In this document: piece by piece, positions 1-11,123 of the stretch | Numbering within the stretch: the first letter of the stretch is position 1 | Layout: the number at the start of each line of letters is the position of its first letter | NCBI GenBank assembly: GCA_030765065.1 | Contig: CM060984.1 | Coordinates: 84,345,988 to 84,409,987 of the forward strand | Direction of reading: 5' to 3' | DNA: 64,000 nucleotides | Source of the DNA: Deroplatys truncata | Lineage: Eukaryota; Arthropoda; Insecta; Mantodea; Mantidae | The notes under the pieces: model-generated | Database searches by the model: none | Seen by the model: the letters and a program-made list of their open reading frames with translations, nothing else | Told to the model about the DNA's origin: nothing | Translations under genes and position numbers: made by a program

Positions 1-345
1 GTTATGAATGAGTAATTGTCAGGTCAGTTGTTGAATCCGTCGTCGAGACCCCGTACACGAGTCGCCAACGCAACACCAGGTGAACAGGTAAGAATGTATC
101 TCTTCTATGTTCTGCTTACTTGTCGGGCTTCAGCCCATTCTGAGTGGCCAATGTACTCACTTAAAGTAATAATATAATTTATTGGGTTAATGCTTCCCCT
201 GTGCATTATTTAAATACCCCCATCCTGGAACGCCACCCTGGCCTACCTACCACCCCAGTACCGACGCATTTCTCCTACCTCTGAGCTACCACCCCCCTAG
301 TGTAATCACCTACTGCGGGGTTACCACCCCCGGTGGGGTGTTACA
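1..345. other. Left-edge sequence, possible LTR end
   Basis: No ORF of note. A C-rich stretch (about 225-345) ends in GTTACA, a common LTR terminus. A splice-donor-like GGTAAGA lies near 88. Without a second LTR copy the LTR reading is weak. Nothing else recognised. Confidence 0.2.
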
Positions 346-348
346 ATT

Positions 349-364
349 TGGTGGAGGCGCCGGG
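349..364 (+). other. Possible tRNA primer-binding site of an LTR element
   Basis: The 16-base sequence TGGTGGAGGCGCCGGG starts with TGG, as expected for the complement of a tRNA 3' CCA end. It follows a GTTACA terminus by three bases. This is the usual position of a retroelement primer-binding site next to a 5' LTR. No gag or pol reading frame follows, so at most this is a remnant. Confidence 0.25.
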
Positions 365-1334
365 TGTTACAATATTATCGTACTTGTGTGATAATATTAA
401 TTGTGACCAACTTTGGTTTCAATTCCAATCACATGGCAATGATCCTTTGTTCTTGCACATGTTTAATAACTCGAGTTGTTTTGATTAGATTTCACTTTTC
501 ATTATGTCTTTTTACATGATTAATTTCTCATGCCGCTCATATTTCTCTTCACAAAACAAAGCGACATACTTCAGTTTATCGCAATTCGTTGTAGAGTTAA
601 CCTATAAGTTATATCGGCAGCATTCTGCTTTCTTTGGTTTAAAGCTTTATTCTTTTATCTACTATAACCTACATAAAGTTTAAATGGCGGAAATTATGAA
701 TTCAAAAGAAGCTGAAATGGAAGGGCCAGGTGAAATTACAGAAGTAACAGAAACAATAAGACTACAAGTGCAAGTGCAGAAAGCAGTAAAATAATAGCAT
801 TTAAACGCTTCATTGCCTGGTGTAAGGCAAAACTTGTTGAAAATAATTTCACTTAAAATGACTGCTAGGCAATCAACAAAACATCAAAACATCTGACATC
901 CCGCTGTTTTAACGTCATTTCTGTTGTTTCAAGAACCACACTCCAAACGTGATCTGTTAGTTACAGGAATCAATATAAAATTATTGATATTTTACAAATT
1001 CGAGCGTTGTTTAAAAAATAGTATATGCTACACGTGTTACAAGTGGTTTTATTTTGCTCGTAGGATTGCAAAATGAAGGCCTTCGTTTCGCAAGCATTCC
1101 TGCTAGCAAAATAAAATCCTACTTTTACCACTTGTATTATAATCTACTATTAGCTGTAACACCCCTTCCCCAGATAAAACAACTAGTGAAACTAATCTTA
1201 CTTTTCACTACAACCTTCCATTCCACGAATACCTAAAATAATGTGTTTATTATCAAATACCAATAATGATTTTCATTCAAAGATTAAGATGTAAGAACAT
1301 ATCCACAGAACTGAACTAAATCCGAACATTGCCA
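365..1334. other. AT-rich sequence without recognised gene
   Basis: A 36-codon ORF (684-794) begins MAEIMNSKEAEMEGPG and ends in tandem stops. It has no family I recognise and is too short to defend as a gene. An imperfect inverted repeat lies at 1036-1135: ACAAGTGGT plus TTTTATTTTGCT on one arm, and their complements on the other. Nothing else seen. Confidence 0.4.
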
Positions 1335-1895
1335 AATGATGGATAAAATCTAAATTTGTTATTTAAGTTCATATCTTCTAAAGATGCGACACGAAGATTT
1401 TTAAGAAAATCCCTAGCAATCCATATTACCCTATTTTTTTATCAATTTTGATTTTCTCAAAACTGGCTCTATTTAAGATATTTACGTTGCAAAAAATGTA
1501 TAGTTATGAATTTTCTGGGAATTGCTTATAAAGCCTTCTTCATCCGGAAAGAATTTTGAATAACTGGCAAACCATAAGATATAGATAAATGCTAACCGTA
1601 CAATAAATGTTTATTTATTTAAAAGAATATACAAATGTATTTTAAATGACCTTTTATTGTGGGCACCATCAGCTATTTCCGAGATATCCGTTCTTTCTTT
1701 GCCAACTTTCGGTTGCTTCTCATGCGATTTCAAGGCCAGTATATAGCGACCATTTTTAAACATTTGACTATCGCTATCCACTTTGTAACTACAATGAAAT
1801 GTATGATGGAACTATTTATGCAAAATTTTATCTCAATTCAAGATTAAATTTCTTTATTGTTTGAAACATGCAGATAACACATATCAATATAGTCG
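1335..1895 (-). repeat. R1 repeat, old partial copy
   Basis: Matches the R1 body in reverse orientation: the GATGCGACACGAAGAT block near 1383, the AATTTTGATTTTCTCAAAA block near 1445, and the 5'-half block around 1720-1840 (CAAGGCCAGTATATAGCGAC). The hairpin end is missing, so the copy is 3'-truncated. It belongs to the older subfamily. Confidence 0.7.
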
Positions 1896-2423
1896 ATTCT
1901 TATATAAAGAGTTTTTAAAGTATCTAAATATTTGATAAAGATGTACATCTATATAACTTTATTACCTTGCATACATGTAAGTAAAATAGGCATAATGATT
2001 AAGAGTATATAGATGTTCAAATCTTACAATAAGCAGCTACACTTCAATAAAATCTCTTTCACCTTGTAAGTAACCTACCTTGTATCTTAGAGCTGATAAA
2101 CCTTTACAACTCAAAGCTATAAGGACATTCATTCATTAAACCCAATGTACACGCGTATTTAAATTTATTTTCATTAAGAACCTTCGGCCTGGAAGTGCAT
2201 TAAAATAAATTTTGCCTTCTACATATTGACCATTTTCAGTCAACTATTAACATTGTATCAACTCTGTAAACGTTATTTCTCTGCCTCATATTACAATTGC
2301 GAATATCTAAAGCTCTTAATACCTTTTTAAACTAGCATTACTGCTTGAAAAATATACATAGCATAATTAGATAATATCTTATACCTAATGCATTATTAAA
2401 TTAAGATGAAGTATAGCAGATAT
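1896..2423. other. AT-rich sequence, nothing recognised
   Basis: No ORF over 60 codons, no repeat or RNA motif that I could identify. Confidence 0.4.
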
Positions 2424-3283
2424 CCCAGAGCACCCGTACCAGCCGTTTTTCTCTAAAACTAAAAGATATTGTTGTTGGCAAAAACGAATTGATAACCAAA
2501 ACCTATGTAAAGAATCGATTGGTGGTATTTAATTTTCCTGAACAAACCGGAAGGGGTACTCGTGGTCAACTTTGAAATTTTAAATGGGGACATGGGTTGT
2601 TTAGTAGTATTTTTAGATAGTGCTTTTAAATGAAACAACTTTTAACAAAAAAAATTTTGTATGTTGTAATGCTTACTCACAAATACGTACAGCATTTCTC
2701 AGAATATGTCATTAATGCGTTTATGTTTGTCATTCATTTGTGAGTAAACATTAGAAGATAGAAAAAATTTTGGTAAAAGCTATTTCATTTTAAAAGTATT
2801 ATCAAATGATACCTTAAACAACGCATGTTCCCATTTAAAATTTCAAAGTTTCAGGAGATCGGGGATGGCCAACGTACTGGTCCCCCTCATCCAATCCGCC
2901 GTCCAGGAAACACTGCTCAAGAACTTGCCGAGCCCTAAGTGAAAAGTGAGCTGGTCAACCATCCTGTTGAAGCCACATGGGTAACCATACAGCTAGAGGA
3001 ACACCATCAAGCTACTGTTGCAAAATGTACGAGGAAGTCTATCGTTAAAAGATACATTAGAAGATAGAAAAAAAGTTTTGGTAAAAGTTGCCTCATTTTA
3101 AAGGTACTATACAATGGTACCTTAAACAACCCATGTTCGTATTTAAAGTTTCAACTTCCGGTTTGTTCCGGAAAATGGAAATATCACCAATCGATTCCTT
3201 ACATAGGTTTTGGTTATAAAATTGTTTTTGCAAACTAGTATCTTGTAGTTTTAGAGAAAAGGCTTATACGGGTGCTCTGGGAC
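2424..3283. mobile_element. Foldback / long-inverted-repeat element
   Basis: The left end CCCAGAGCACCCGTA (2424) recurs inverted at the right end (about 3268-3282). The match continues inward for well over 150 bp with scattered differences; for example CAATCGATT and the CCTATGTAA block occur on both arms. The inner sequence is also palindromic around about 2705, so most of the element can fold. The right arm is present twice (2745-2855 and 3053-3283). Between them lies a less AT-rich segment (2860-3050) that I cannot assign. No intact ORF and no clear target-site duplication. A MITE of unknown superfamily is the simplest reading. Confidence 0.6.
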
Positions 3284-3354
3284 AAGGAAGTCAAATGAAT
3301 GCAATACGGAGACTCCGTACATCAGACTTTTTCAAGTACTTAGTCACTGTTCGT

Positions 3355-3535
3355 TTTATTTTTCTTGTGGTGATGGAAAGAATGGAGTTTTAAGGCCATC
3401 ACGTAGCAACCCCCTTTTTAAACATTTGACTATTGCTCTAATCTCCTGTATGCCCTTGTACCTATAATGAAATATGTGATAAAATATTTCTGCAAATGTT
3501 TATCTCAATTAACATAATATAAATAGAAAAAAACG
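3355..3535 (-). repeat. R1 repeat, 5'-half fragment
   Basis: Shows the older R1 subfamily block: a purine-rich GGAAAGAATGGAGTTTTAA, then AACATTTGACTATTGCT, then TTTATCTCAATTAACAT. The outermost subterminal repeat is lost. Confidence 0.6.
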
Positions 3536-4221
3536 TTATTGAATTTCTAAAGTAATAAGCATTGGCAAATTAGATATTTGGGGATATAGCTGCGAGATTA
3601 TAAAAAAAGGCTTGGAAAAAAGTTGCAAAGAGTTTTCATAACAGTATTTCAGTTTATGACTATTTCTGAGGTACTGACTTCTAAGCACAACAAAAGATTA
3701 AATGGGAGAAATGAGAGTCATGAACATAAAACTGAAACGGCGAGACAAATAGCTGAAGAGAAATCGCCTAAGCCGCTACCTGCATACTCTTTATGTGTTA
3801 TTACTCGCACAAACTCTACACAATGTTTCTCCTGCAACGGACGAGAGAACAAAAAAAATCTAATAACTTCCGGTTTACTTCTCTCCGGTAGCTATTCTAC
3901 TTTGCTTTCTACCGTAACAGAAACAATAGAACAAACTGTATGCAAAAGAGCATTAGTTATACCCGGATTAATATTTGAAATCATGTGAACAGACCTAGCG
4001 TGATATTGCAGATTTTAAGTATAGCTTAGCAGAAACTTCTTAAGAAAATAGAAGAATATAATGATGGTGAATTAATTGCTTTAAAATTGCGCTAATTATA
4101 TGTTATCAAGGAATTAAACAGTAGCTTATCTCTTGTAGACACCATCGTTCAGTGATTCCAAATAGGAAGTAACACAAAAAACGAGAGCGGAAACTAAAAT
4201 ATGGTTTGGAGACTAACATTG
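3536..4221. other. Unassigned, includes an unrecognised 121-codon ORF
   Basis: An open frame at 3623-3988 (+) would encode 121 residues without any domain, signal peptide or membrane segment that I recognise. In sequence of this composition such a frame can arise by chance, and I do not call it a gene. Confidence 0.35.
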
Positions 4222-4820
4222 GCGGCGCGTTCAGTTTTTACTTTTTCTATCACCTACCTGGTAGGTATTTGTATTCCAAACAAAAATCGATAGTGAGATG
4301 GCATTGGGAATACATGTTGGAGGTCCCTGAATTCAAAAAAGCATATTTAGAAAAAGGTCCGTGTCTGTGTGTCTGTGAACACATAACTCAAAAACCAAAT
4401 GATGATAAACTACCAAACTTAATATTTAAGTTCAGAATCTTCCAAAGATGCGTTTCGAAGATTTTCTCAACCATCCCTAAACTACCCTCCTTTACTTAGA
4501 ATATTTTTCGCAATGTTTTATTTCTTCAAAAATGCCCGTAACTATTTTGTTTAACATAGCATATATTTAAGATAATTACATGACAAACAAAATGTGTATC
4601 TTTAATTTTCTATGAAAAGCCTGTCAGTTCAAATTGCTTCGGAAGGAATTTTCCATAATTTTGGTTACCTAGTCAACCTTATAGAAGAAACACCTGCTAC
4701 TAAGAACTATAGAAGTCTTAAAAACACACAAATTACTTCAAATAACCTTTTTCTGGCAAGCGCCGTTTCCGAGATATTTATTGTTTCTTATTCGTTTGAA
4801 TTTTACAATACCTTTGTGAG
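4222..4820 (-). repeat. R1 repeat, older copy abutting the next one
   Basis: Begins with the inverted terminus TTTTTACTTTTTCTATCACC and the hairpin region. It continues through the short GT-rich core near 4360 and the GATGCG/CGAAGATTTTC block, and stops where a second copy of the same orientation starts. The 5' end is missing. Confidence 0.75.
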
Positions 4821-5637
4821 TTTAATTTCTCTACCATGTGCGTAGTAGGTAGAGAAGGTATTGTATTCCGTCCAAAAATTCGAGATTTCACAGCGAATAC
4901 ATGTTTTAAAGCACCTTGAATTAAAAAATAGGGATTTTTAGAAAAAGGTTCGGTGTGTGCGTATGTCTGAGCACAGCATAACTCAAAAAGAACAGTCGGA
5001 TAAATACCAAACTTGGTATTTAGGCTCAATACCTTCCAAAGATGCGACACGAAGATATTCAAGAACTCCCCACTCCAAATTACCCTCTAAAGAACGGCTC
5101 TAACGTTTTTTATTAAAATACCATATATTAAACACGAGAGATTAAAATGTTTGTCTTGAATTTTCTATGAATAGCCTGTGAAGTCCTCTTCATTCGGAAG
5201 GAATTTTATATCATCTTGTATAACTGGTAAACATTAAGCGATGGAGGAAAACGCACTACACAGATATGTAGATATCTTTAAAACGCACAATTTATTTCAT
5301 ATAATTTTTTATGGCATCAGCCATTTCCAAGATATCCGTTATTAATGGTTAAAATTATTAAATACTTAACCATTCCTTTAAATTCTACCGATTTTCAGCT
5401 GTTTTTCACGATGTAATGGAAGGAGTATGGATTTCAAGGCCAACGTACAGCCTCCAGTTCTAAAACATTTGACTATCGCTATTCTCTTTGCTGTAACGAA
5501 GTGTGTAATGCAGCTTCAGGAAAGGTTTAACTGGATTAAAATTAAGTAGATAGGAAAATAAACTTTCAGAACAATCATTTGTATACTCACTAATAACGAG
5601 AGAGACTAGAGAAAGTGATATGAGTATAACACATCGG
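4821..5637 (-). repeat. R1 repeat, older near-full-length copy
   Basis: Starts TTTAATTTCTCTACC, followed by a hairpin (CTACC...GGTAG near 4831-4852). The GTGTGTGCGTATGTCTGAGC core is near 4950, then the GATGCGACACGAAGATATTC block. It ends GACTAGAGAAAGTGATATGA plus CACATCGG. Inverted termini, core and hairpin are all recognisable. Confidence 0.8.
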
Positions 5638-5659
5638 TTTTTTTTTCCTTTCTTTAATG

Positions 5660-5905
5660 CTGTCACCATTCAGGCATTTCTCGCGCAATCAGGAAAAAGT
5701 ATGGAGTTTCAAAGCCAGTATACAGCGACCTACGTTTTAAAGATTTGACTATCACTTCCTGCATCCACCTTGTACCTGCAATGAAGTGCGTAATGAAACT
5801 ATTTCTGCAAACGTTTATCTCACTTAACATGAAGTAACAGATAGCCTTTTCAATTGTGGCTAAAAAGTGATATGAATGTAAAACACAGACTTTTAGTTGT
5901 GTTTG
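5660..5905 (-). repeat. R1 repeat, 5'-half fragment
   Basis: A second 5' half follows the previous copy directly. It has CTGTCACCATTCAGGC, the ATGGAGTTTCAAAGCCAGTA block, ATTTGACTATCAC, and a degenerate terminus AAAAGTGATATGAATGTAAA followed by ACACAGA. Possibly a partial tandem duplication of the neighbouring copy. Confidence 0.65.
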
Positions 5906-8900
5906 CTGTTAATTCTTCAAGCCATGATGCTGTTACCTACGACCATGGAGTTATAATTATTGCTAGCTAGATCATAAAGAAGAAGAAGAAATATTTCGTG
6001 AGTCAGAATTCTGTCTGATTTAGGCATATAGATTGCGATGCTTTTGTTCATTCATAATGCAAAATTATCCCCGAGTCTGTAGCTAACTTCTCTAGTGTAT
6101 TCATACACTTAAAATCTAGATCTTTTAAATCCTTTTTAGTGGCTTAAGTCAGTTAGGAGTTGAAATTAAAAGCTGTAAACCACATCCATAATTTTCCGTT
6201 CAAAACTTGCCTATACGTGCGCAGCGAACAAACTTGCTACGTGTATTTGAATTTGTGCCGATATCTATAGTCATGTGACCGTGCAATATGGTTCAGACAG
6301 TACTGTTTGTACTTCATATTCGAGAGGTCGCGTGTATCGATCAAACGGTTTTTGTTTTTTGTTTTTGTGATTTCCCCTAGTCGTCACACAAATACCTAAT
6401 TAAATATTCAGTATCACTACCCAAAATTCCACCAACTGTGCAAAAGAAGTAATAAATAAATGTTATAGCAACCTCTGTCAATAAGTTACCTATGCAGATG
6501 GTACAGAAAGGCGATTATGCAACTAAGACTATCTCTCCAGCATCACAATAACTGTGCACAGTAGGACCAAAAGATAGAAGGGAAAATTGAGGTATTCTTT
6601 AATTAGATTTATGCCCGTTTTCCCTGATATCGGTATTTCAGAACCAGTTCTGATAAGATAGCTAAGGATGGAAGGTGAGGGGAAGAATATTTCTCTTTCG
6701 CGAAGTCCACTAACAGAAAAGGTCGTACAGAACCAGTTTAGTATGTTGACATTGGGCATAAGTCTAAATACTGAAAATCTCATTGTGAACTCAAACAACA
6801 GTTAGAATTCCACGTTCCCAAAGTACACATCCCGCTAAAAGTCAAGAGCAACAAAACAGGTGATAGAGGAAGGCGACTGCGCAACTAAGGGCAGCTGTCC
6901 AGCATACACTCGATCAACTATGACCTACAATAATCCACGATATAGTCAAGAAGTTAAAGCGATGTTAAAACCATAAAATATATCTGAGAGTATTACATAT
7001 ATACACCCCCTCAAGAAAGTATTCGTCTGCACTTTAAAAAATTTTAGCAGGCAAATTAATGGAAGGTAAAATATAATTTCTTTGGACATAAAGATCAAAT
7101 GGTAATATAATTTACGTGTTTTACAGGCTTTAAGATAGTTCATTTTGTTTTATAAATCTTTTAATAATATGCCAAAGTTGCAACTCTTCTTTATGTGGTG
7201 TTTTCAAAATCATCTTACAAGCATTGAGTAGAGCATATTTGTTTGTGTATTGCTTGATTTTGCGGTGAAAATAGGATTTTATTTGATGGAGGAATAAAAT
7301 TTCCAAGTTGGAATTTTTCTACTTTTTGCCTTACTTCCTCATTTTCGGCTCACTTTTTACGACTTCGCGAATTTATTTCTCCGCCAGTTTAAGTCGCATG
7401 TCGATAAAAGTGTGTGGATGTACGCGCGGTTCACAACCGTCACCTTCTGTGCGCCGCTTTGGCTAGTTATAATACAAGCCACAAGGTATTGTTATGGGCT
7501 TTCTCTGCATTGTGCTCGGCATGGAACAGTGGTGTGGATATGGCAACTTTTACGCAAACAGCTCGAGTTCAATTCTACCATTGGATTGTTATGTTTTATG
7601 TTTTATAATTCGTTTTACTGTAATACATTTAAATAATATTGCTTACTTCATTTTATTTAGAAATATAATTGCAATAATGGTGAAATTTGTGGTTGTAAAA
7701 TTAAATTGACTGAGTATAAAACCTCTTCCGACAGATAAATTAATGTCATGGTTGCCATCTACCGGTGTAACGGATTACTAAACAAACGCCACATGCATAA
7801 AAATGAAGAAAACCTGTTATATTTTTACTCATATATTTAAGGGGGAAGTTGATTTGAACTTGCAACCTCAGGAACATTAAGCTAACATTGGCTAAGATTA
7901 ACGAGCTTTAGTCATACTTCACTAGAGAACTATAAATCAATAAAGTGTATTTTTGTACAAATATTCAGCGTTGAAACACTCTAAAACATCTGTCTGTTTG
8001 AAATCGCGTATATGATTTTTTTGTTTTCGGAAGACTTTGATTATACTTGTGTTCCTCATTATAACTACTACAAGAATATAAGCAGTCTTGTGAACAAAGC
8101 CTGACTGCCCCGAACGCTCACGGAAGTACTCGATTCGAGCTCGTTTCTCAGACGCCAGCCAATTTTAAATTGACCTCTTGACCACCTTCGAGAATTATTC
8201 CTTTGAATGCTCTTCAAGTCCCCTTCATAGTGTACATTTATCGATGCAACATGCAATATAATCTATTTATTTGTTGAATTTACCATTTAAATCTTAGCGT
8301 CTTTACGTTTCTTTGTTAGCAATTACTTACGATTTAATTCATGCAGCAATTAAATATAATTCTTTCGGCGCAATCAGTCCCTCACCTTCAATTGTTGACT
8401 GGCTTGGTCAAAAATATCAGGCATGACTAATCAATCATCAGTTCCCATCAAAGGTCGCGGTGCATTCTTTTGAGCAGCTGTCAGTAGTTAGTTTTATTTT
8501 CTCGTAGCTATTTTTGTTATTCACTAATCCAAAATAGTATGCAAGATACACGCGTTGACTGCTTTGCAGAAATTTAATACTCGACTTCTTCTCGTATTTT
8601 CAAAGTTCTTTCAAATGGTTTTGCTGTATTGTTAAACCAAGAATGGCAAAAGGTGCCCTTTGTTATGAGTATCATGGACACAGATAGGTATAAAGGTCAT
8701 CACAGGAATCCACGGAATCAAATGGGGCACTAGTACCTAGGAAGGGACACTTGATGCGACATGTGCGGAGGCGCCGCGTCGCCAGGGCGTCTCTAAGCGC
8801 ATGCTGCGATAAACATGTTGCAGCTGCCCACCGCCAGATGTCTGCCATATCTCCCGGCAGCTGCACTACGATTTACAGTAACAATCTTAACGTTGGAGCA

Positions 8901-8984
8901 CAGGTTAACAGCTGCAACCAGTTGCTTCATGCGGGAGTAGGAAAACCACTCACCTGTAGGTATATTATTTTACTAGAAAAATAA
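5906..8984. other. 3-kb stretch without recognised gene
   Basis: No protein family, tRNA or transposon end identified. Two diverged copies of a roughly 45-bp sequence occur at about 6500-6540 and 6865-6910; both contain GCAACTAAG and end in TCCAGCAT. The segments at 7380-7560 and 8640-8950 are less AT-rich than their surroundings and carry short overlapping ORFs of 60-80 codons with no recognisable domain. Confidence 0.4.
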
Positions 8985-9783
8985 TCCGATGTGATACATC
9001 ACATGACTTTCTCTACCCCTCTATCTGTATTAGTGGGTATACGAATTATTCTTCATAAAGCTTATTTTTCTATCTACTACATTTTAATCCAAATAAACAT
9101 TTGCAGAAGTAACTACATTACACATTAGCAATAGTCAAATATTTAAGAACTGGATGCTATTTGCTCGCCTTAAAATTCCAAACGGTTTCTATGCAATCAC
9201 GAGAAACAACTGAATGTTGACAGGACTTTAAGGGAATGATCAAGTAATAAACAGTTCGAACCTTTAATAGCGGATATCTCAGAAATGGCTTATACCACAA
9301 AAAAACTTATTTGAAGTAAATTGTGTGTTTTAAAGTGATTTACATTTTTTGTGTAGTACGCTTTCGTTTATCGCTTAACGTTTACCAATTATGCAAGGTT
9401 ATACGAAATTCCCTCTTAATGAAAAGGATTTGACAGGCTATTCCCAGAAATATTAAAGATGTACATTTGATTTATCATGTAAATTTCTTTAATATATGGT
9501 ATTTAAATCAAAATCGACAGAGCCATTGTATAGAAAATCAAAATTTGGGGTGGGCACATTTTCTTGAAAGTCCTCGTGTCGCATCCTTGGAAGACACTGA
9601 ACCTAAATACGAAGTTTCACAGATACACAGACATATATAAATGCACACACGGACATGTTTCCAAAAATGCCATATTTGGATTCAGTAGGCCCTAAAACAT
9701 GTATTTCCGATGACATCTCGGTATAGAATTTTTGGGTGGAATGCAGTACATTCTCTACCTATTACATGTGGAAGAGAAAGTAA
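8985..9783 (+). repeat. R1 repeat, older near-full-length copy
   Basis: Starts TCCGATGTGATACATCACA, followed by the subterminal GACTTTCTCTACCC. It carries the older 5' half (AATAGTCAAATATTTAAG), then the common body. The core is short (CACACGGACATG near 9645). It ends in a weak hairpin and GAAGAGAAAGTAA. Confidence 0.85.
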
Positions 9784-9959
9784 TAATATTCTATGGGAGT
9801 AGTTTAAAAACCGAAAGTTCCTTCCTCCTTAGATATATCTCGTTTAAGAGAAAATGTAAAGTATTTCAAACATTTGGTCTTTGAACTGAGTGTCTTTTTC
9901 ATTATTTATACCGTTCAAAATTACTATGAAAAACAAAATAAAAGAAACAAAGAGAATAT

Positions 9960-11123
9960 TCTGACGTAATGCATTCACATGGCGTTCTCTACCAATAACA
10001 AAATCACATATATCATTATGCTATTATATAAAAAGTAACTATTTTATCCTCGCTAAGTTAAAAACAATATATTTTTTAACTAGGAATTACTTCAAATTAA
10101 GCAAATAGGTTTCAGCATGCGGAAACTGCATTCATATGGTTATTCGTTGTAAAATCGCTTGCGATGGAAGGTAAACAAAGGGGAGGGGAGAGCAAGAATT
10201 GCAAACTTTCAGACATGTCCATGAGGTGACGCTTTAAATGATCTAAACTTGCTATACATTTTGAAAACGGCTGTCGCTAAAAGCCCGACACAAATTTTGT
10301 ATTCTAATGAGATCTATATTTTTCCTATTGTAAGTTTTTGTCTTCGTTCAAGATTTCCCGTTATACAAAATTATAAAAAATTCAATCAAATAAAGGGAAA
10401 TCCAACCTATTAAACATGTAACACTTAAGAGTTGTTTTTGAGAAAACAAAAACGCAAAATTTTTCCATATGTATTGGATGGTGAATTTCTTGAAATTTTC
10501 GTGTGGCTTTGTTGGACTATGCAGAACGTAGATTCCAGTTTTGGTATTTAATTGACTTTTCGTTGTTTAGTTATGTTGTGCACAACCGTGCGAGTTGGCT
10601 TCGCGGTAAGGTGGAGGTTTTCATTCGAGAGGTTTCATTCTTTTCGACAGCCCACTCGGACCTTGGGTTTTTTCTGCTGGGGTAGTTTCCTATCTACCAC
10701 GATTTCCTTTTCTTCATTTCTCTTTCATTCTGCTTCGCTGTTATGTTTCAGGTATGCCTATAGTTTTCGTGGTATGTGGGGTGCCGGACAGATTGGGCGG
10801 ATGCTTCTCCCGTGGATACTAGAGAGCTGTCTTGTTGCAAGTGGTGTCGTTCATCGTCCTCTCTGGGCAGCATCAGTAGTGGTTCGGGTCTTCGAGAGAG
10901 GAAATATTAGGGATTTCTGCACGTCTCTGAGACCTGTATCCTCTGTGGTTCCTTCACTTCTTCTTTTCCTCCTGGGAGGCAGTAGCCTCAATAGATCTCG
11001 CAGTGCGCGAGGTGTCCCCTAAAGGTCCCAAAACGTATATTTTCGGTGAAATATCGATATCGAATTTTTGGGTGAAATACAATATCTCCTCTACCTTCTA
11101 TGGATAGGTGGTAGAGAAAGTAA
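9960..11123 (+). repeat. R1 repeat, copy split by an insertion
   Basis: Starts TCTGACGTAATGCATTCACA with a GGCGTTCTCTACC subterminal repeat. It runs to the core at about 10584, and the 3' part resumes at about 11010 (CCTAAAGGTCCCAAAACGTA). The end is a strong hairpin at 11092-11115 (CTACC...GGTAG) plus GAGAAAGTAA. The 5' half is distinct from the other copies but similar to that at 61861, suggesting a third variant. Confidence 0.75.
10585..11009. mobile_element. GC-richer insertion inside R1, unassigned
   Basis: About 425 bp with higher GC than the flanking R1 sequence replaces the microsatellite core of the surrounding copy. The left edge, GTGCGAGTTGGCTTCGCGGT, vaguely resembles a tRNA-type SINE head, but there is no convincing B box. 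A 156-codon frame (10552-11022) runs across the insertion and out into R1 on both sides, so I do not treat it as a gene. No target-site duplication found. Confidence 0.35.

Noticed and set aside
3623-3988. 121-codon ORF
   Set aside because: No domain, no homologous signature and no exon context that I recognise; compatible with a chance open frame.
10552-11022. 156-codon ORF, the longest outside the transposase
   Set aside because: It starts in R1, crosses a GC-rich insertion and has no recognisable domain.
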